Below, piece by piece: positions 1 to 7,164 of a stretch of 8,673 bases of DNA; within the stretch, counting starts at the first letter, position 1, and each line of letters begins with the position of its first letter. The notes beneath the pieces were generated by a model. The model saw nothing but the letters and a program-made list of their open reading frames with translations. It was not told the DNA's origin and did no database searches. The translations under genes were made by a program, and so were the position numbers. This stretch comes from Chitinophaga pinensis (GTDB taxonomy: Bacteria; Bacteroidota; Bacteroidia; Chitinophagales; Chitinophagaceae), in NCBI GenBank assembly GCA_943324055.2, contig CALPKD020000034.1, positions 1 through 8,673 on the forward strand, read 5' to 3'.

Positions 1-1
1 A

Positions 2-10
2 CCCCCCCCC
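2..10 (+). repeat. Poly-C tract of nine upstream of the GH3 fusion gene
   Basis: Nine consecutive C lie 30 bases before the preferred ATG at 41, in an otherwise A/T-rich region. A shorter C6 run occupies a similar place in the leader of the ArsR-type gene (7972-7977). The length could vary by slippage, or be a sequencing-sensitive homopolymer. Its role is unknown. Confidence 0.4.
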
Positions 11-40
11 TCAAAAGTTATTATGATAAAAATTGTAGAG

Positions 41-2905
41 ATGAAAAAAATGATACTTACTGTTCTTATTTGTTTTGTTTGTATTAGTAGCATTCAAGCG
101 CAAAGTAGAGAACAAAAAAAATGGGTCAGAAAACAATACGCTTCTTTATCCCTAAATGAAAAGATTGCGCAGCTTATGGTCATTCGAGCACATAGTGCAT
201 GGGATGCAAAAAAAGTAGATAGCTTAAGTAAGGTTATAAAAAAATACAATGTAGGAGGACTTTGTTTTTTTCAGGGAGGCCCTATAAGAGAAGCCTTGCA
301 AACCAACCATTTTCAATCGATTGCAAAGACTCCTTTGTTAATTACAATGGATGCAGAATGGGGTGTAGGCATGCGTTTGGACAGTGTAGATATGTTTCCA
401 AGACAACTCTCATTAGGTGCTATAGAATCGTCCAATTTGATTTATCAAATGGGTGCGGCCGTTGCAGCACAATGTAAAAGACTAGGTATACAAGTAAACT
501 ATGCGCCAGATATTGATGTAAATAATAATCCGGGCAACCCCGTAATCAACGATCGTAGTTTTGGTCAAAATATTGAAAGAGTCATCACACATGGTGTTGC
601 TTATATGAAAGGCATGCAAGACAACGGGGTGATGGCAACGGCAAAACATTTTCCAGGACATGGAGATGTAACCGTTGATTCTCATTTAGAGTTACCCGTA
701 ATTAATAAAACAAGGGCTCAATTAGATTCCATGGAACTAATGCCATTTAAGGCTTTAATCGATGCGGGTATTGGATCCGTTATGGTCGCTCATCTATCGG
801 TACCTGCGATAGACAACACTCCAAAGTTTGCCACTTCCTTATCTCCTAAAGCTGTAAATGGTTTATTAAGAAAAGAGCTCGGGTTTAAAGGTATCAGCGT
901 TACTGACGCTATTGATATGAAAGCGATTGCAGATAATTTCCCTCAAGGTGAATCTAGTGCGCAATCCCTGATTGCGGGAAATGATATGCTTTGTTTACCA
1001 GGCAATATCGATTTATCAATTTCTAAAATCAGATTAGCAATTAAAGAAAGAAGATTAAAGCGAAGTGACATTAAGGAGAAAGTAAAAAAAGTATTGAATG
1101 CAAAATACCAATATGGTCTAAGTAACATACAAACAATTGATACAACTAATTTACTGGCTGACTTAAATGCTTCAGTAGGTGTATTGAAGGCTGAAATGGC
1201 AACACAGTCCTTAACCTATTTAAGATCCAACCTATTACCTGATTTAATCTCCAATAAAAAAACTGCTTACATCGCATTAAATGTTGGAGGACCTACTTTG
1301 TTAACAAAGGAACTTGCATTAAAATACAACGTAACTATATTTTATGTTACCGCTAAGGATAGTAACAACTTAGCCGCAATCAAAAATAGCATTGCAAATT
1401 ATGATCAAGTAATCGTAGGGTTACATAACTATAGCAGACGACCTGCCAACAATTTTGAGATACCTCCAGTACTTATCAAATTTTTAAACGAACCCCATCC
1501 ACAAAATTGGATACATGTAATTTTAGGCAACCCTTATGCAGTAGGCAACTTTAAAAATATTCAAAATATTTTATTCGCTTATGAGGATAATGAGTACACT
1601 CAAAAAGCAGTATTAAACTGGATGTTAGGCAAAATGCAAGCTACAGGCCAATTACCCGTGTCAGTAAGTGACGAATTACTTTTCAGCAATAGTTACACAG
1701 CAACATTAAAACCAACCGCACCTGCTATTATTGAAAATGATAAATTATCAGTGATAGATTCACTAGTTCAAGACGCGATAGCAAAAAAAGCAATACCAGG
1801 GTGTCAAGTATTAGTTGCGAAGGATCATAAAATTGTTTTTAATAAAGCATATGGACTTACAGCGGGTGAAGGATCGGCCCCTGTAACACTAGACACCTAT
1901 TATGATTTAGCATCAGTAACCAAAGTAAGTGCATCCACAGTGTCTATTATGAAACTAGTAGATGAAGGGAAAGTGGATATTAATAAAACCATCGGCGATT
2001 ATTTGCCATGGGTAATCGGAAATCAAAAAGCACACATCACTTTAAAGGATTTACTGCTTCATCAAGCGGGACTGTATCCTTACATTAAGTTTTACGAATC
2101 CCTTTTAAACAAAGATGGCAGTTTTATAACAGGACTCGTAACAAATGTTCCCGATAGTAAGCATCAAAAGATGATTACGCCCAACAAATACTTACTCAAT
2201 AGCTGGACAGATACGATTCAACAAAAAATATTAAGGAGCACAGTTACTACCCCAGGGAAATATGTATACAGTGATAATGACTTCATTTTTCTAGGGCAAA
2301 TTGTGGAGCAGGTAACGGGCATGTCATTAAATGAGTATGCGACGCAAAGTTTTTATAGCCCAATGGGAATGCAATCCACTGGATTTTTACCACTACAAAA
2401 AACAAGTATTAATAATATCGCAGCTTCGGAAGTAGACAATTATTATAGACATGAATTAATAAGAGGTGCTGTGCATGACGAAGGAGCTTCGGTGATGGGT
2501 GGCATTGCAGGACATGCGGGCTTATTTAGTAATGCAACGGATTTAGCAAAGCTCTATTTAATGTTACTGAACAAAGGAAATTGGCAAGGAAAACAATACT
2601 TACAAGCAAGCACGATTGAAGCGTTCACTGCATATAATACATCCAATAGCCGACGTGGTCTTGGGTTTGATAAACCAGAAAAAAACAACGCAACCAGCAA
2701 GGATCCTTATCCAAGTTTAAGCCCCTCCCCTTCCACGTTTGGACACACTGGTTTCACCGGAACATGCGTGTGGGCAGATCCTGAAAGTGGCTTATTATTT
2801 GTATTCCTTTCAAATAGAGTCTATCCAACAAGAGACAATAAAGCATTTAGTGAATTAAGCCTGAGACCAAAAATTCAAGAGGCTATTTATAAAGCGTATA
2901 AATAA
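41..2905 (+). CDS. Exported GH3 beta-N-acetylglucosaminidase (NagZ-like) fused to a beta-lactamase-family serine hydrolase
   Basis: Residue numbers count from an upstream in-frame ATG at 23. I prefer the ATG at 41 (residue 7), which opens a clean signal peptide (MKKM, hydrophobic run, IQA|Q cleavage). Residues about 30-365 form a GH3 barrel with the NagZ signature KHFPGHGD (208-215). The D219-S-H221 dyad matches the Asp-His acid/base pair of NagZ enzymes, and D295 in SVTDAIDM is the expected nucleophile. Residues about 370-560 look like the GH3 alpha/beta sandwich domain. Residues about 570-955 are a serine beta-lactamase/PBP-like domain with S631-V-T-K634 (SxxK), Y749-S-D751 (YxN position) and H908-T-G910 (KTG position). 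Both active sites therefore look intact. In Bacillus subtilis, separate NagZ and AmiE (beta-lactamase-like N-acetylmuramyl-L-alanine amidase) act in sequence on muropeptides. A fused muropeptide-trimming role in the periplasm or outside the cell is inferred. Esterase or D-Ala-peptidase activity of the second domain is also possible. porZ follows after 5 nt. Confidence 0.92.
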   Translation: MKKMILTVLICFVCISSIQAQSREQKKWVRKQYASLSLNEKIAQLMVIRAHSAWDAKKVDSLSKVIKKYNVGGLCFFQGGPIREALQTNHFQSIAKTPLLITMDAEWGVGMRLDSVDMFPRQLSLGAIESSNLIYQMGAAVAAQCKRLGIQVNYAPDIDVNNNPGNPVINDRSFGQNIERVITHGVAYMKGMQDNGVMATAKHFPGHGDVTVDSHLELPVINKTRAQLDSMELMPFKALIDAGIGSVMVAHLSVPAIDNTPKFATSLSPKAVNGLLRKELGFKGISVTDAIDMKAIADNFPQGESSAQSLIAGNDMLCLPGNIDLSISKIRLAIKERRLKRSDIKEKVKKVLNAKYQYGLSNIQTIDTTNLLADLNASVGVLKAEMATQSLTYLRSNLLPDLISNKKTAYIALNVGGPTLLTKELALKYNVTIFYVTAKDSNNLAAIKNSIANYDQVIVGLHNYSRRPANNFEIPPVLIKFLNEPHPQNWIHVILGNPYAVGNFKNIQNILFAYEDNEYTQKAVLNWMLGKMQATGQLPVSVSDELLFSNSYTATLKPTAPAIIENDKLSVIDSLVQDAIAKKAIPGCQVLVAKDHKIVFNKAYGLTAGEGSAPVTLDTYYDLASVTKVSASTVSIMKLVDEGKVDINKTIGDYLPWVIGNQKAHITLKDLLLHQAGLYPYIKFYESLLNKDGSFITGLVTNVPDSKHQKMITPNKYLLNSWTDTIQQKILRSTVTTPGKYVYSDNDFIFLGQIVEQVTGMSLNEYATQSFYSPMGMQSTGFLPLQKTSINNIAASEVDNYYRHELIRGAVHDEGASVMGGIAGHAGLFSNATDLAKLYLMLLNKGNWQGKQYLQASTIEAFTAYNTSNSRRGLGFDKPEKNNATSKDPYPSLSPSPSTFGHTGFTGTCVWADPESGLLFVFLSNRVYPTRDNKAFSELSLRPKIQEAIYKAYK

Positions 2906-2910
2906 TCAAT

Positions 2911-5106
2911 ATGAAAAAGAGGATCACGATAGCTATTGGAATCCTTTTTTCATGTTTAGCAGGATGGTCGCAAAATAGTATTGGCGGGATAGGAACTTGG
3001 AGGGAGCATTTCAATAACCACTCCATTCAACAAGTCGTAAAAGGAGACAAAATTTATGCAGCAAGTTGGTATCAGCTAGTAAGTGTGGATCCCAAAGGCG
3101 CCATTGAATATATTGGAAAATCCAATGGTTTAAACGAAGTAGGTATTAAAAAGATACGTTGGCACGAAGCAACCAATCAGTTAATGATAGCCTATGAGAA
3201 TAGCAATATTGATATTATTAAGGGGGATCAAATTTACTCGCTTAAAGATATCGAGTTAACCAACCTTTTTAGCGATAAGGGAATCAACGATTTATACCTA
3301 ATAGGCAACTGGGCATTGGTTTCCACTAATTTCGGAATTGTAGTCGTTGATTTAATAAAGCACGAAATAAAAGATACATGGTTTCCCAACAACAATAGGC
3401 AAGCCAGCATTACCTATCAAGTAGCAACCACTTTAGACAGTTTATATGCAGTCACTGAAAATGGAATATTTAGTACTGCCTTAAAAAATAATTGGATCAA
3501 TTCCAATCAATGGAATAATCTACCAGGATACAATGGATTGGGGATCCAAAAAATTACGAGCTTAAAAAATACAATCTATCCGTATACAAATAAAGTTGTT
3601 TACCAATATCCAAGTACGCAGCCAATCATAGGCTTTATCACGGAAAAAATAAACTGCATTAAAGATGGCGGAGACGGATTACTGATTGCACTGAGTAATA
3701 AAACCAATAAAGGAGCTGTTATAAAATTAAATACTGACAAGCGTCTTACCACCTTGATCGACACTACTGTTTTATCAATGCCTGTAGATTTATTGTTGGA
3801 TGAAAGCACTTATTGGATAGCAGATAGTGCAAAAGGTTTGCTTCAAAAAAATATAACAAATAATTGGATACCCATTGGAGGGCCCATTCAAAATATCGAA
3901 GGGGACTGTTTCATAAATTCCAATGCGCTATTAGCCCCATTTGGTAATAAGGCAACTGGATTTTCAAGTTATTCAGCATTAGGATGGATAAACTATACTC
4001 AAATCAAAAATACTACGCTTCCTTATTTGACATCAAGCGCTATTGACCCACTCAACGAAAACTGGTGGTTCACAAGTGATAATAATCTAGTACGCTATGA
4101 TCAAAATGCCAATATAGTATCAACGATATTGCCGAGCAATTTACAAGGCAATTTAAACAACATCCACATTGGCGATAATGGAAATATTTGGGTTATGAAA
4201 GACGAGCAAGGAATCCTAATCTATAAAAATAATAATTGGGAATTGATTGTACCACCTAGTGACTTTATTAAAAAAGGGATAAAAAGAATGATCCTAAGTA
4301 AATCAGGACAAGCATGGATGACCGCCCCAAATCATCAGGGCATATACGTATATCAATCCACTCAAAATTATACAACAGCTGCTTGGAAAAAATTGACCAC
4401 CACAAAAGGAAGCGGGAATTTGCCAAGTAATTTTATTACCTGCATCGCCGAAGATAAGTTAGGAAGTATTTGGCTGGGAAGTGATAACGGTATCGGAATT
4501 ATAAATTGTGGAGATATTTCAAATGAAGTTTGTGATGCGGACCTGCCTATCGTTTTAAATAATGGGTTCTTAGGTACCTTATTTCAGAAAGAAACTATTA
4601 ATGCAATCACAGTTGACGGGGCCAACAGAAAATGGATCGCAACTAATAATGGCGCCTGGTTGTTGAGTGCAGACGGAAATACAATCATAGCACAATTTGA
4701 CAGGAGTAATGCTCCAATCCCCTCCGATAGCATTACTCAAATAATGGTGGCACCATTGAATGGAGAAGTGTTTATCAATACAAAAAAGGGTATGGTGAGC
4801 TACAGAGGCACCGCGACTCAAGAGGCTAGAAGTCAACAATCCATCCATATATATCCCAATCCTATTGCACCGAATTACGAGGGGCCAATTGCATTAAATG
4901 GTTTGGTTGAAAACGCTTTAGTAAAAATTACTGACTTAAATGGAATGCTTGTTTTTCAAACCAGATCACTTGGCGGGCAAGCAGTATGGAATGGGAAAAC
5001 CTATGAAGGGCGAAAAGTGGCATCAGGAATTTATCTTGTATTTACAAGAGACGACAGTGGCAATGAAAAAAGTGTTGGAAAGATTGTAATTGCAAGTGGA
5101 CAGTAA
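2911..5106 (+). CDS. porZ: Type IX secretion system attachment-complex protein PorZ
   Basis: This 731-residue protein has a signal peptide (MKKR, hydrophobic stretch, cleavage near GWS|Q at 20/21). The N-terminal part after the signal carries the pattern I recognise from PorZ proteins: IGTWREHF (27-34), SNGLNEVGI (71-79), LMIAYENSNIDII (91-103), GINDLYLIG (124-132) and FGIVVVDL (141-148). Repeated propeller blades of the two-component-regulator type follow, for example DNGNIWV (422-428), KLGSIWLGSDNGIGI (516-530) and ANRKWIATNNGAWLL (571-585). The C-terminus from about 645 is a type A T9SS sorting domain: YPNP (648-651), VKITDLNGML (671-680), SGIYLV (705-710) and KIVI (724-727). In Porphyromonas gingivalis, PorZ (776 aa) works with PorU, PorV and PorQ at the outer membrane in attaching T9SS cargo to the surface. 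Length and layout fit. Together with the 5-nt gap to the GH3 fusion gene this suggests co-transcription. A generic T9SS-exported propeller protein is the alternative. Confidence 0.85.
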   Translation: MKKRITIAIGILFSCLAGWSQNSIGGIGTWREHFNNHSIQQVVKGDKIYAASWYQLVSVDPKGAIEYIGKSNGLNEVGIKKIRWHEATNQLMIAYENSNIDIIKGDQIYSLKDIELTNLFSDKGINDLYLIGNWALVSTNFGIVVVDLIKHEIKDTWFPNNNRQASITYQVATTLDSLYAVTENGIFSTALKNNWINSNQWNNLPGYNGLGIQKITSLKNTIYPYTNKVVYQYPSTQPIIGFITEKINCIKDGGDGLLIALSNKTNKGAVIKLNTDKRLTTLIDTTVLSMPVDLLLDESTYWIADSAKGLLQKNITNNWIPIGGPIQNIEGDCFINSNALLAPFGNKATGFSSYSALGWINYTQIKNTTLPYLTSSAIDPLNENWWFTSDNNLVRYDQNANIVSTILPSNLQGNLNNIHIGDNGNIWVMKDEQGILIYKNNNWELIVPPSDFIKKGIKRMILSKSGQAWMTAPNHQGIYVYQSTQNYTTAAWKKLTTTKGSGNLPSNFITCIAEDKLGSIWLGSDNGIGIINCGDISNEVCDADLPIVLNNGFLGTLFQKETINAITVDGANRKWIATNNGAWLLSADGNTIIAQFDRSNAPIPSDSITQIMVAPLNGEVFINTKKGMVSYRGTATQEARSQQSIHIYPNPIAPNYEGPIALNGLVENALVKITDLNGMLVFQTRSLGGQAVWNGKTYEGRKVASGIYLVFTRDDSGNEKSVGKIVIASGQ

Positions 5107-5112
5107 TAATTA

Positions 5113-5694
5113 TTATTTTTTGTCTACCACCATTTCAAAGTTTTTGAAAGGCTTATATTTCCAGCTACCAGGCTGATCTGATCTTATTACACGATACATA
5201 ATTTGTCGCGCTTTATTGGTGGGCGCTTTAATAGCTGTGTCTGCTTCATAGATTGGAAATTTTCTAAACAGAATCCCCTCTACTAATTTAAATTCATCGT
5301 TTCCTCTATACCCTTTACTTAGCTGCATATCATTCATAATATCAGGTAAGATGATTGGCTCCAAGCTTTCATTTTCTTTAGACACAATACTGAATAAGGT
5401 CGTTTTGTTTGTGTTATCAAGTAGGTAAATAACCAAATCCGGGAATCCATCGTTATTTAAATCTTCTATTTCTGCAGCACTTACCTTAGCTCTTAATTCA
5501 ATATTTACTTCTCTCACTTCTGCTTTAAATCCAATTGGACGAATATTTAATACATTTTGTTCATTGGATCGATTCATGCAAAAAACGCGATAGCCTGCTT
5601 TTCCTATTTTCATAGTACTATCATACTTTAAAGTCTTTTGCGCATTCGCAACGAAAGCAATTAGCAGGAACCCGAAAAATAGGTATTTTTTCAT
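5113..5694 (-). CDS. Secreted protein resembling PliI-type lysozyme inhibitors
   Basis: The predicted protein has 193 residues with a clear signal peptide (MKKYLFF to VANA|Q, cleavage after residue 18). An ATG at 5706 would add four residues. I choose 5694 because a TAnnTTTG promoter box at 5714-5721 would place the transcript start at or next to 5706. Residues 78-87 contain DLNNDGFPDL, a calcium-loop-like DxNxDGxxDL motif as in FG-GAP/VCBS proteins. The second half has LPDIMNDMQLSKGYRGNDEF (117-135), LFRKFPIYEAD (142-152) and PTNKARQIMYRV (158-169). From memory this layout resembles PliI, the periplasmic inhibitor of I-type lysozyme, whose members carry a GY.G.D.F stretch, a R.FP.Y stretch and PTGG.R...Y. 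Here the GG is replaced by NK. The gene existing and being exported is well supported. The PliI relation is a tentative recollection, and a simple conserved secreted protein of unknown role is the alternative. Confidence 0.8.
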   Translation of the reverse strand: MKKYLFFGFLLIAFVANAQKTLKYDSTMKIGKAGYRVFCMNRSNEQNVLNIRPIGFKAEVREVNIELRAKVSAAEIEDLNNDGFPDLVIYLLDNTNKTTLFSIVSKENESLEPIILPDIMNDMQLSKGYRGNDEFKLVEGILFRKFPIYEADTAIKAPTNKARQIMYRVIRSDQPGSWKYKPFKNFEMVVDKK

Positions 5695-5713
5695 ATTTTG
5701 ATTCATTACCTAC

Positions 5714-5721
5714 CAAAGTTA
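5714..5721 (-). promoter_or_regulatory. Candidate -7 promoter element for the secreted PliI-like gene
   Basis: Read on the minus strand, this is TAACTTTG, a perfect match to the Bacteroidota -7 consensus TAnnTTTG. A TTTG that could serve as the -33 element lies at 5745-5748, 23 bases upstream. That is at the long end of the accepted spacing. Transcription would start near 5708, about 14 bases before the ATG at 5694. This is a motif match only. Confidence 0.5.
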
Positions 5722-5758
5722 ATAGAATAGTTTTAATTTACCCTCAAATGACATTCTC

Positions 5759-6697
5759 ATGCCTTTTACAATAAAAGTACAGCCCCTGTCTACTTTTGAA
5801 CTAATTAAAATTAGCGATTCCACCCAAAATAATAGCATAGACATTATCACCAAAGGGGGACTTTTAAATGCATGGAGCATGCAGGACAAGCAAGCATCTA
5901 TGAACGTCATAGCAGGGAATGACTTCACAAAGGGATGGGATGCATTTGAAGCCAACGGATTTAAAAGTGGCAAAATGAGTCCTTTTGCCTGTAGATTAAA
6001 CCAAGGAAAATATACCTATCAGGAGAAGGTATATCAAATTGAAAAATTTTATTTGGGCGATCACGCCATTCATGGCATATTATACGATGCCCCATTTACG
6101 ATTAAATCCTCCCATGTTTCAGCAACAGAAGGAACCGTTATTTTAAAATATGATTATATGGGAACAGATGCAGGCTTCCCATTTGATTATAGTATCGAAG
6201 TAGCATGGAGTTTGAAAAAAAACAATAAAGTGTGTGTTCAAACAACCGTTATCAATCATACCAACAAACCCATTCCTATGATGGACGGATGGCATCCCTA
6301 TTTTACCCTCGGATCGGATGTGGATACCTATACACTTAAATTTACCTGTGAAGGTCAATTAGAATATGATGAGGCACTATTGCCAACTGGTAAGATCCTA
6401 CCTGAGCAACAGTTTGAGCAAGGAAAATTACTAAATGGTATTGACCTTGATAATGGATACGTTCAAAATGAAGGTGACAATTTATGTACTATTGAAAACG
6501 ATCGTTACACCCTTTTGGTTCAACCCATTAAAGGATATTCCTATTTACAAATTTACACACCTCCTGATAGAAAAAGTATTGCTATCGAAAACTTAAGTGG
6601 TGCCCCAGATTGTTTTAATACTAAAATAGGGCTCCAATTAGTGAAGCCCTATGAGCAAATGATATTTGCAACAACTTATCAGTGTCTTGTAAAATAG
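5759..6697 (+). CDS. Aldose 1-epimerase (galactose mutarotase-like) family protein
   Basis: This 312-residue cytosolic protein shows no signal peptide. It has the GalM-fold landmarks in order: SPFACRLNQGKY (74-85) with the substrate-contacting Arg at R79, AIHG (103-106) with H105, DGWHPYF (176-182) with the catalytic His candidate H179, a LD pair at 230-231 at the expected substrate Asp position, and IAIENLSG (274-281) with the catalytic Glu candidate E277. Family enzymes interconvert alpha and beta anomers of hexoses such as galactose and glucose. The His and Glu needed for this are present, so activity is likely, but the sugar is not defined by sequence and a hexose-phosphate epimerase is possible. 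No sugar-catabolism genes lie nearby. The start codon leaves a 52-nt divergent gap to the neighbour on the left. TAGTTTTA at 5728-5735 is a one-mismatch -7 element. Its stop is 4 nt from that of the convergent ridA. Confidence 0.88.
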   Translation: MPFTIKVQPLSTFELIKISDSTQNNSIDIITKGGLLNAWSMQDKQASMNVIAGNDFTKGWDAFEANGFKSGKMSPFACRLNQGKYTYQEKVYQIEKFYLGDHAIHGILYDAPFTIKSSHVSATEGTVILKYDYMGTDAGFPFDYSIEVAWSLKKNNKVCVQTTVINHTNKPIPMMDGWHPYFTLGSDVDTYTLKFTCEGQLEYDEALLPTGKILPEQQFEQGKLLNGIDLDNGYVQNEGDNLCTIENDRYTLLVQPIKGYSYLQIYTPPDRKSIAIENLSGAPDCFNTKIGLQLVKPYEQMIFATTYQCLVK

Positions 6698-6708
6698 CTC
6701 CCTACAAG
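6686..6708. terminator. Weak hairpin spanning the galM-like/ridA convergent junction
   Basis: CTTGTA (6686-6691) and TACAAG (6703-6708) form a perfect 6-bp stem with an 11-nt loop that contains both stop codons. Only TTT follows on the plus strand, and no T run follows on the minus strand. At most it is a poor bidirectional terminator, and chance is a real alternative. Confidence 0.22.
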
Positions 6709-7088
6709 TTTACCACTGCAGTAATACTAACTTCAATATTTACGTTTCTTGGCAATGTTTTTACAGCTACCGTTTCACGTGCAGGAAAATCAGCGGTAAA
6801 ATAACTAGCATACACTTCATTTACTTGAGCAAATAACTGCATATCACTTAGGAATATGGTTGTTTTAACCACATGCGCGAAACTCAATTTAGCTTCTTCT
6901 AAAATAGCCTTTATATTTTCCATCACTTGTTTGGTTTCAGATTGGATATCTCCTAAAACCAACTCCCCGGTAGCAGGGTTGAAAGCTACTTGGCCACTAG
7001 CAAACATAAAACCATTTGCAATTACCGCTTGACTATAAGGACCTATCGGCGTAGGCACTTTATTGGACTGAATGATCTGTTTTGACAT
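6702..7088 (-). CDS. ridA: RidA family reactive-intermediate (enamine/imine) deaminase
   Basis: This 128-residue cytosolic protein has the usual RidA length and covers the whole domain. Recognisable parts are PTPIGPYSQAV (12-22) with the conserved Tyr Y18, FASGQVAFNPATGELV (29-44), TKQVMENIKAILEEA (52-66), VVKTTIFLSDM (73-83) and FPARETVAV (101-109) with the substrate-binding Arg R104, then NIEVSITAV (117-125) with E119. In Escherichia coli, RidA hydrolyses 2-aminoacrylate and related enamines/imines released by PLP enzymes, giving 2-ketoacids and ammonia. The key Arg is retained, which argues for an active enzyme. The Cys two residues after that Arg in E. coli is Thr here (T106). It faces the tsaB gene head to head and ends tail to tail with the galM-like gene. 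I see no convincing -7 box for it in the upstream 76 bases. Confidence 0.94.
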   Translation of the reverse strand: MSKQIIQSNKVPTPIGPYSQAVIANGFMFASGQVAFNPATGELVLGDIQSETKQVMENIKAILEEAKLSFAHVVKTTIFLSDMQLFAQVNEVYASYFTADFPARETVAVKTLPRNVNIEVSITAVVNL

Positions 7089-7138
7089 ATTATTTGATTA
7101 AGAATTGCAATTTCTTATTTTTCTATCAAATCACCACC

Positions 7139-7146
7139 TATTTTTG
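7139..7146 (+). promoter_or_regulatory. Candidate -7 promoter element for tsaB
   Basis: TATTTTTG is a perfect match to the TAnnTTTG element. A clear TTG is not found 17-23 bases upstream, so the -33 half is weak. Transcription would start around 7151-7153, about 12-14 bases before the TTG at 7165. That helps decide the start of tsaB. The region is A/T-rich, so chance matches occur. Confidence 0.42.
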
Positions 7147-7164
7147 CAAAACAATTTAAACAAT

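Noticed and set aside
41..110. Lipoprotein signal in the GH3 fusion protein
   Set aside because: Cys residues occur in the hydrophobic stretch (LIC, FVC), but neither has the small residue at -1 needed for a lipobox. IQA|Q fits ordinary signal peptidase I.
570..955. Reading the beta-lactamase-like region of the first gene as an antibiotic-resistance enzyme
   Set aside because: SxxK/YxD/HTG motifs are shared by many serine hydrolases and amidases. Fusion to a NagZ domain points to wall-fragment processing, not drug hydrolysis.
4579..4848. An 89-codon open frame on the minus strand inside porZ
   Set aside because: It lies wholly within the well-supported porZ frame, has no family motif, and its start has no promoter box. 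It is a shadow frame.
5719..5973. Open minus-strand frame overlapping the start of the galM-like gene
   Set aside because: It overlaps the conserved coding frame and the promoter region, and shows no recognisable motif or credible start context.
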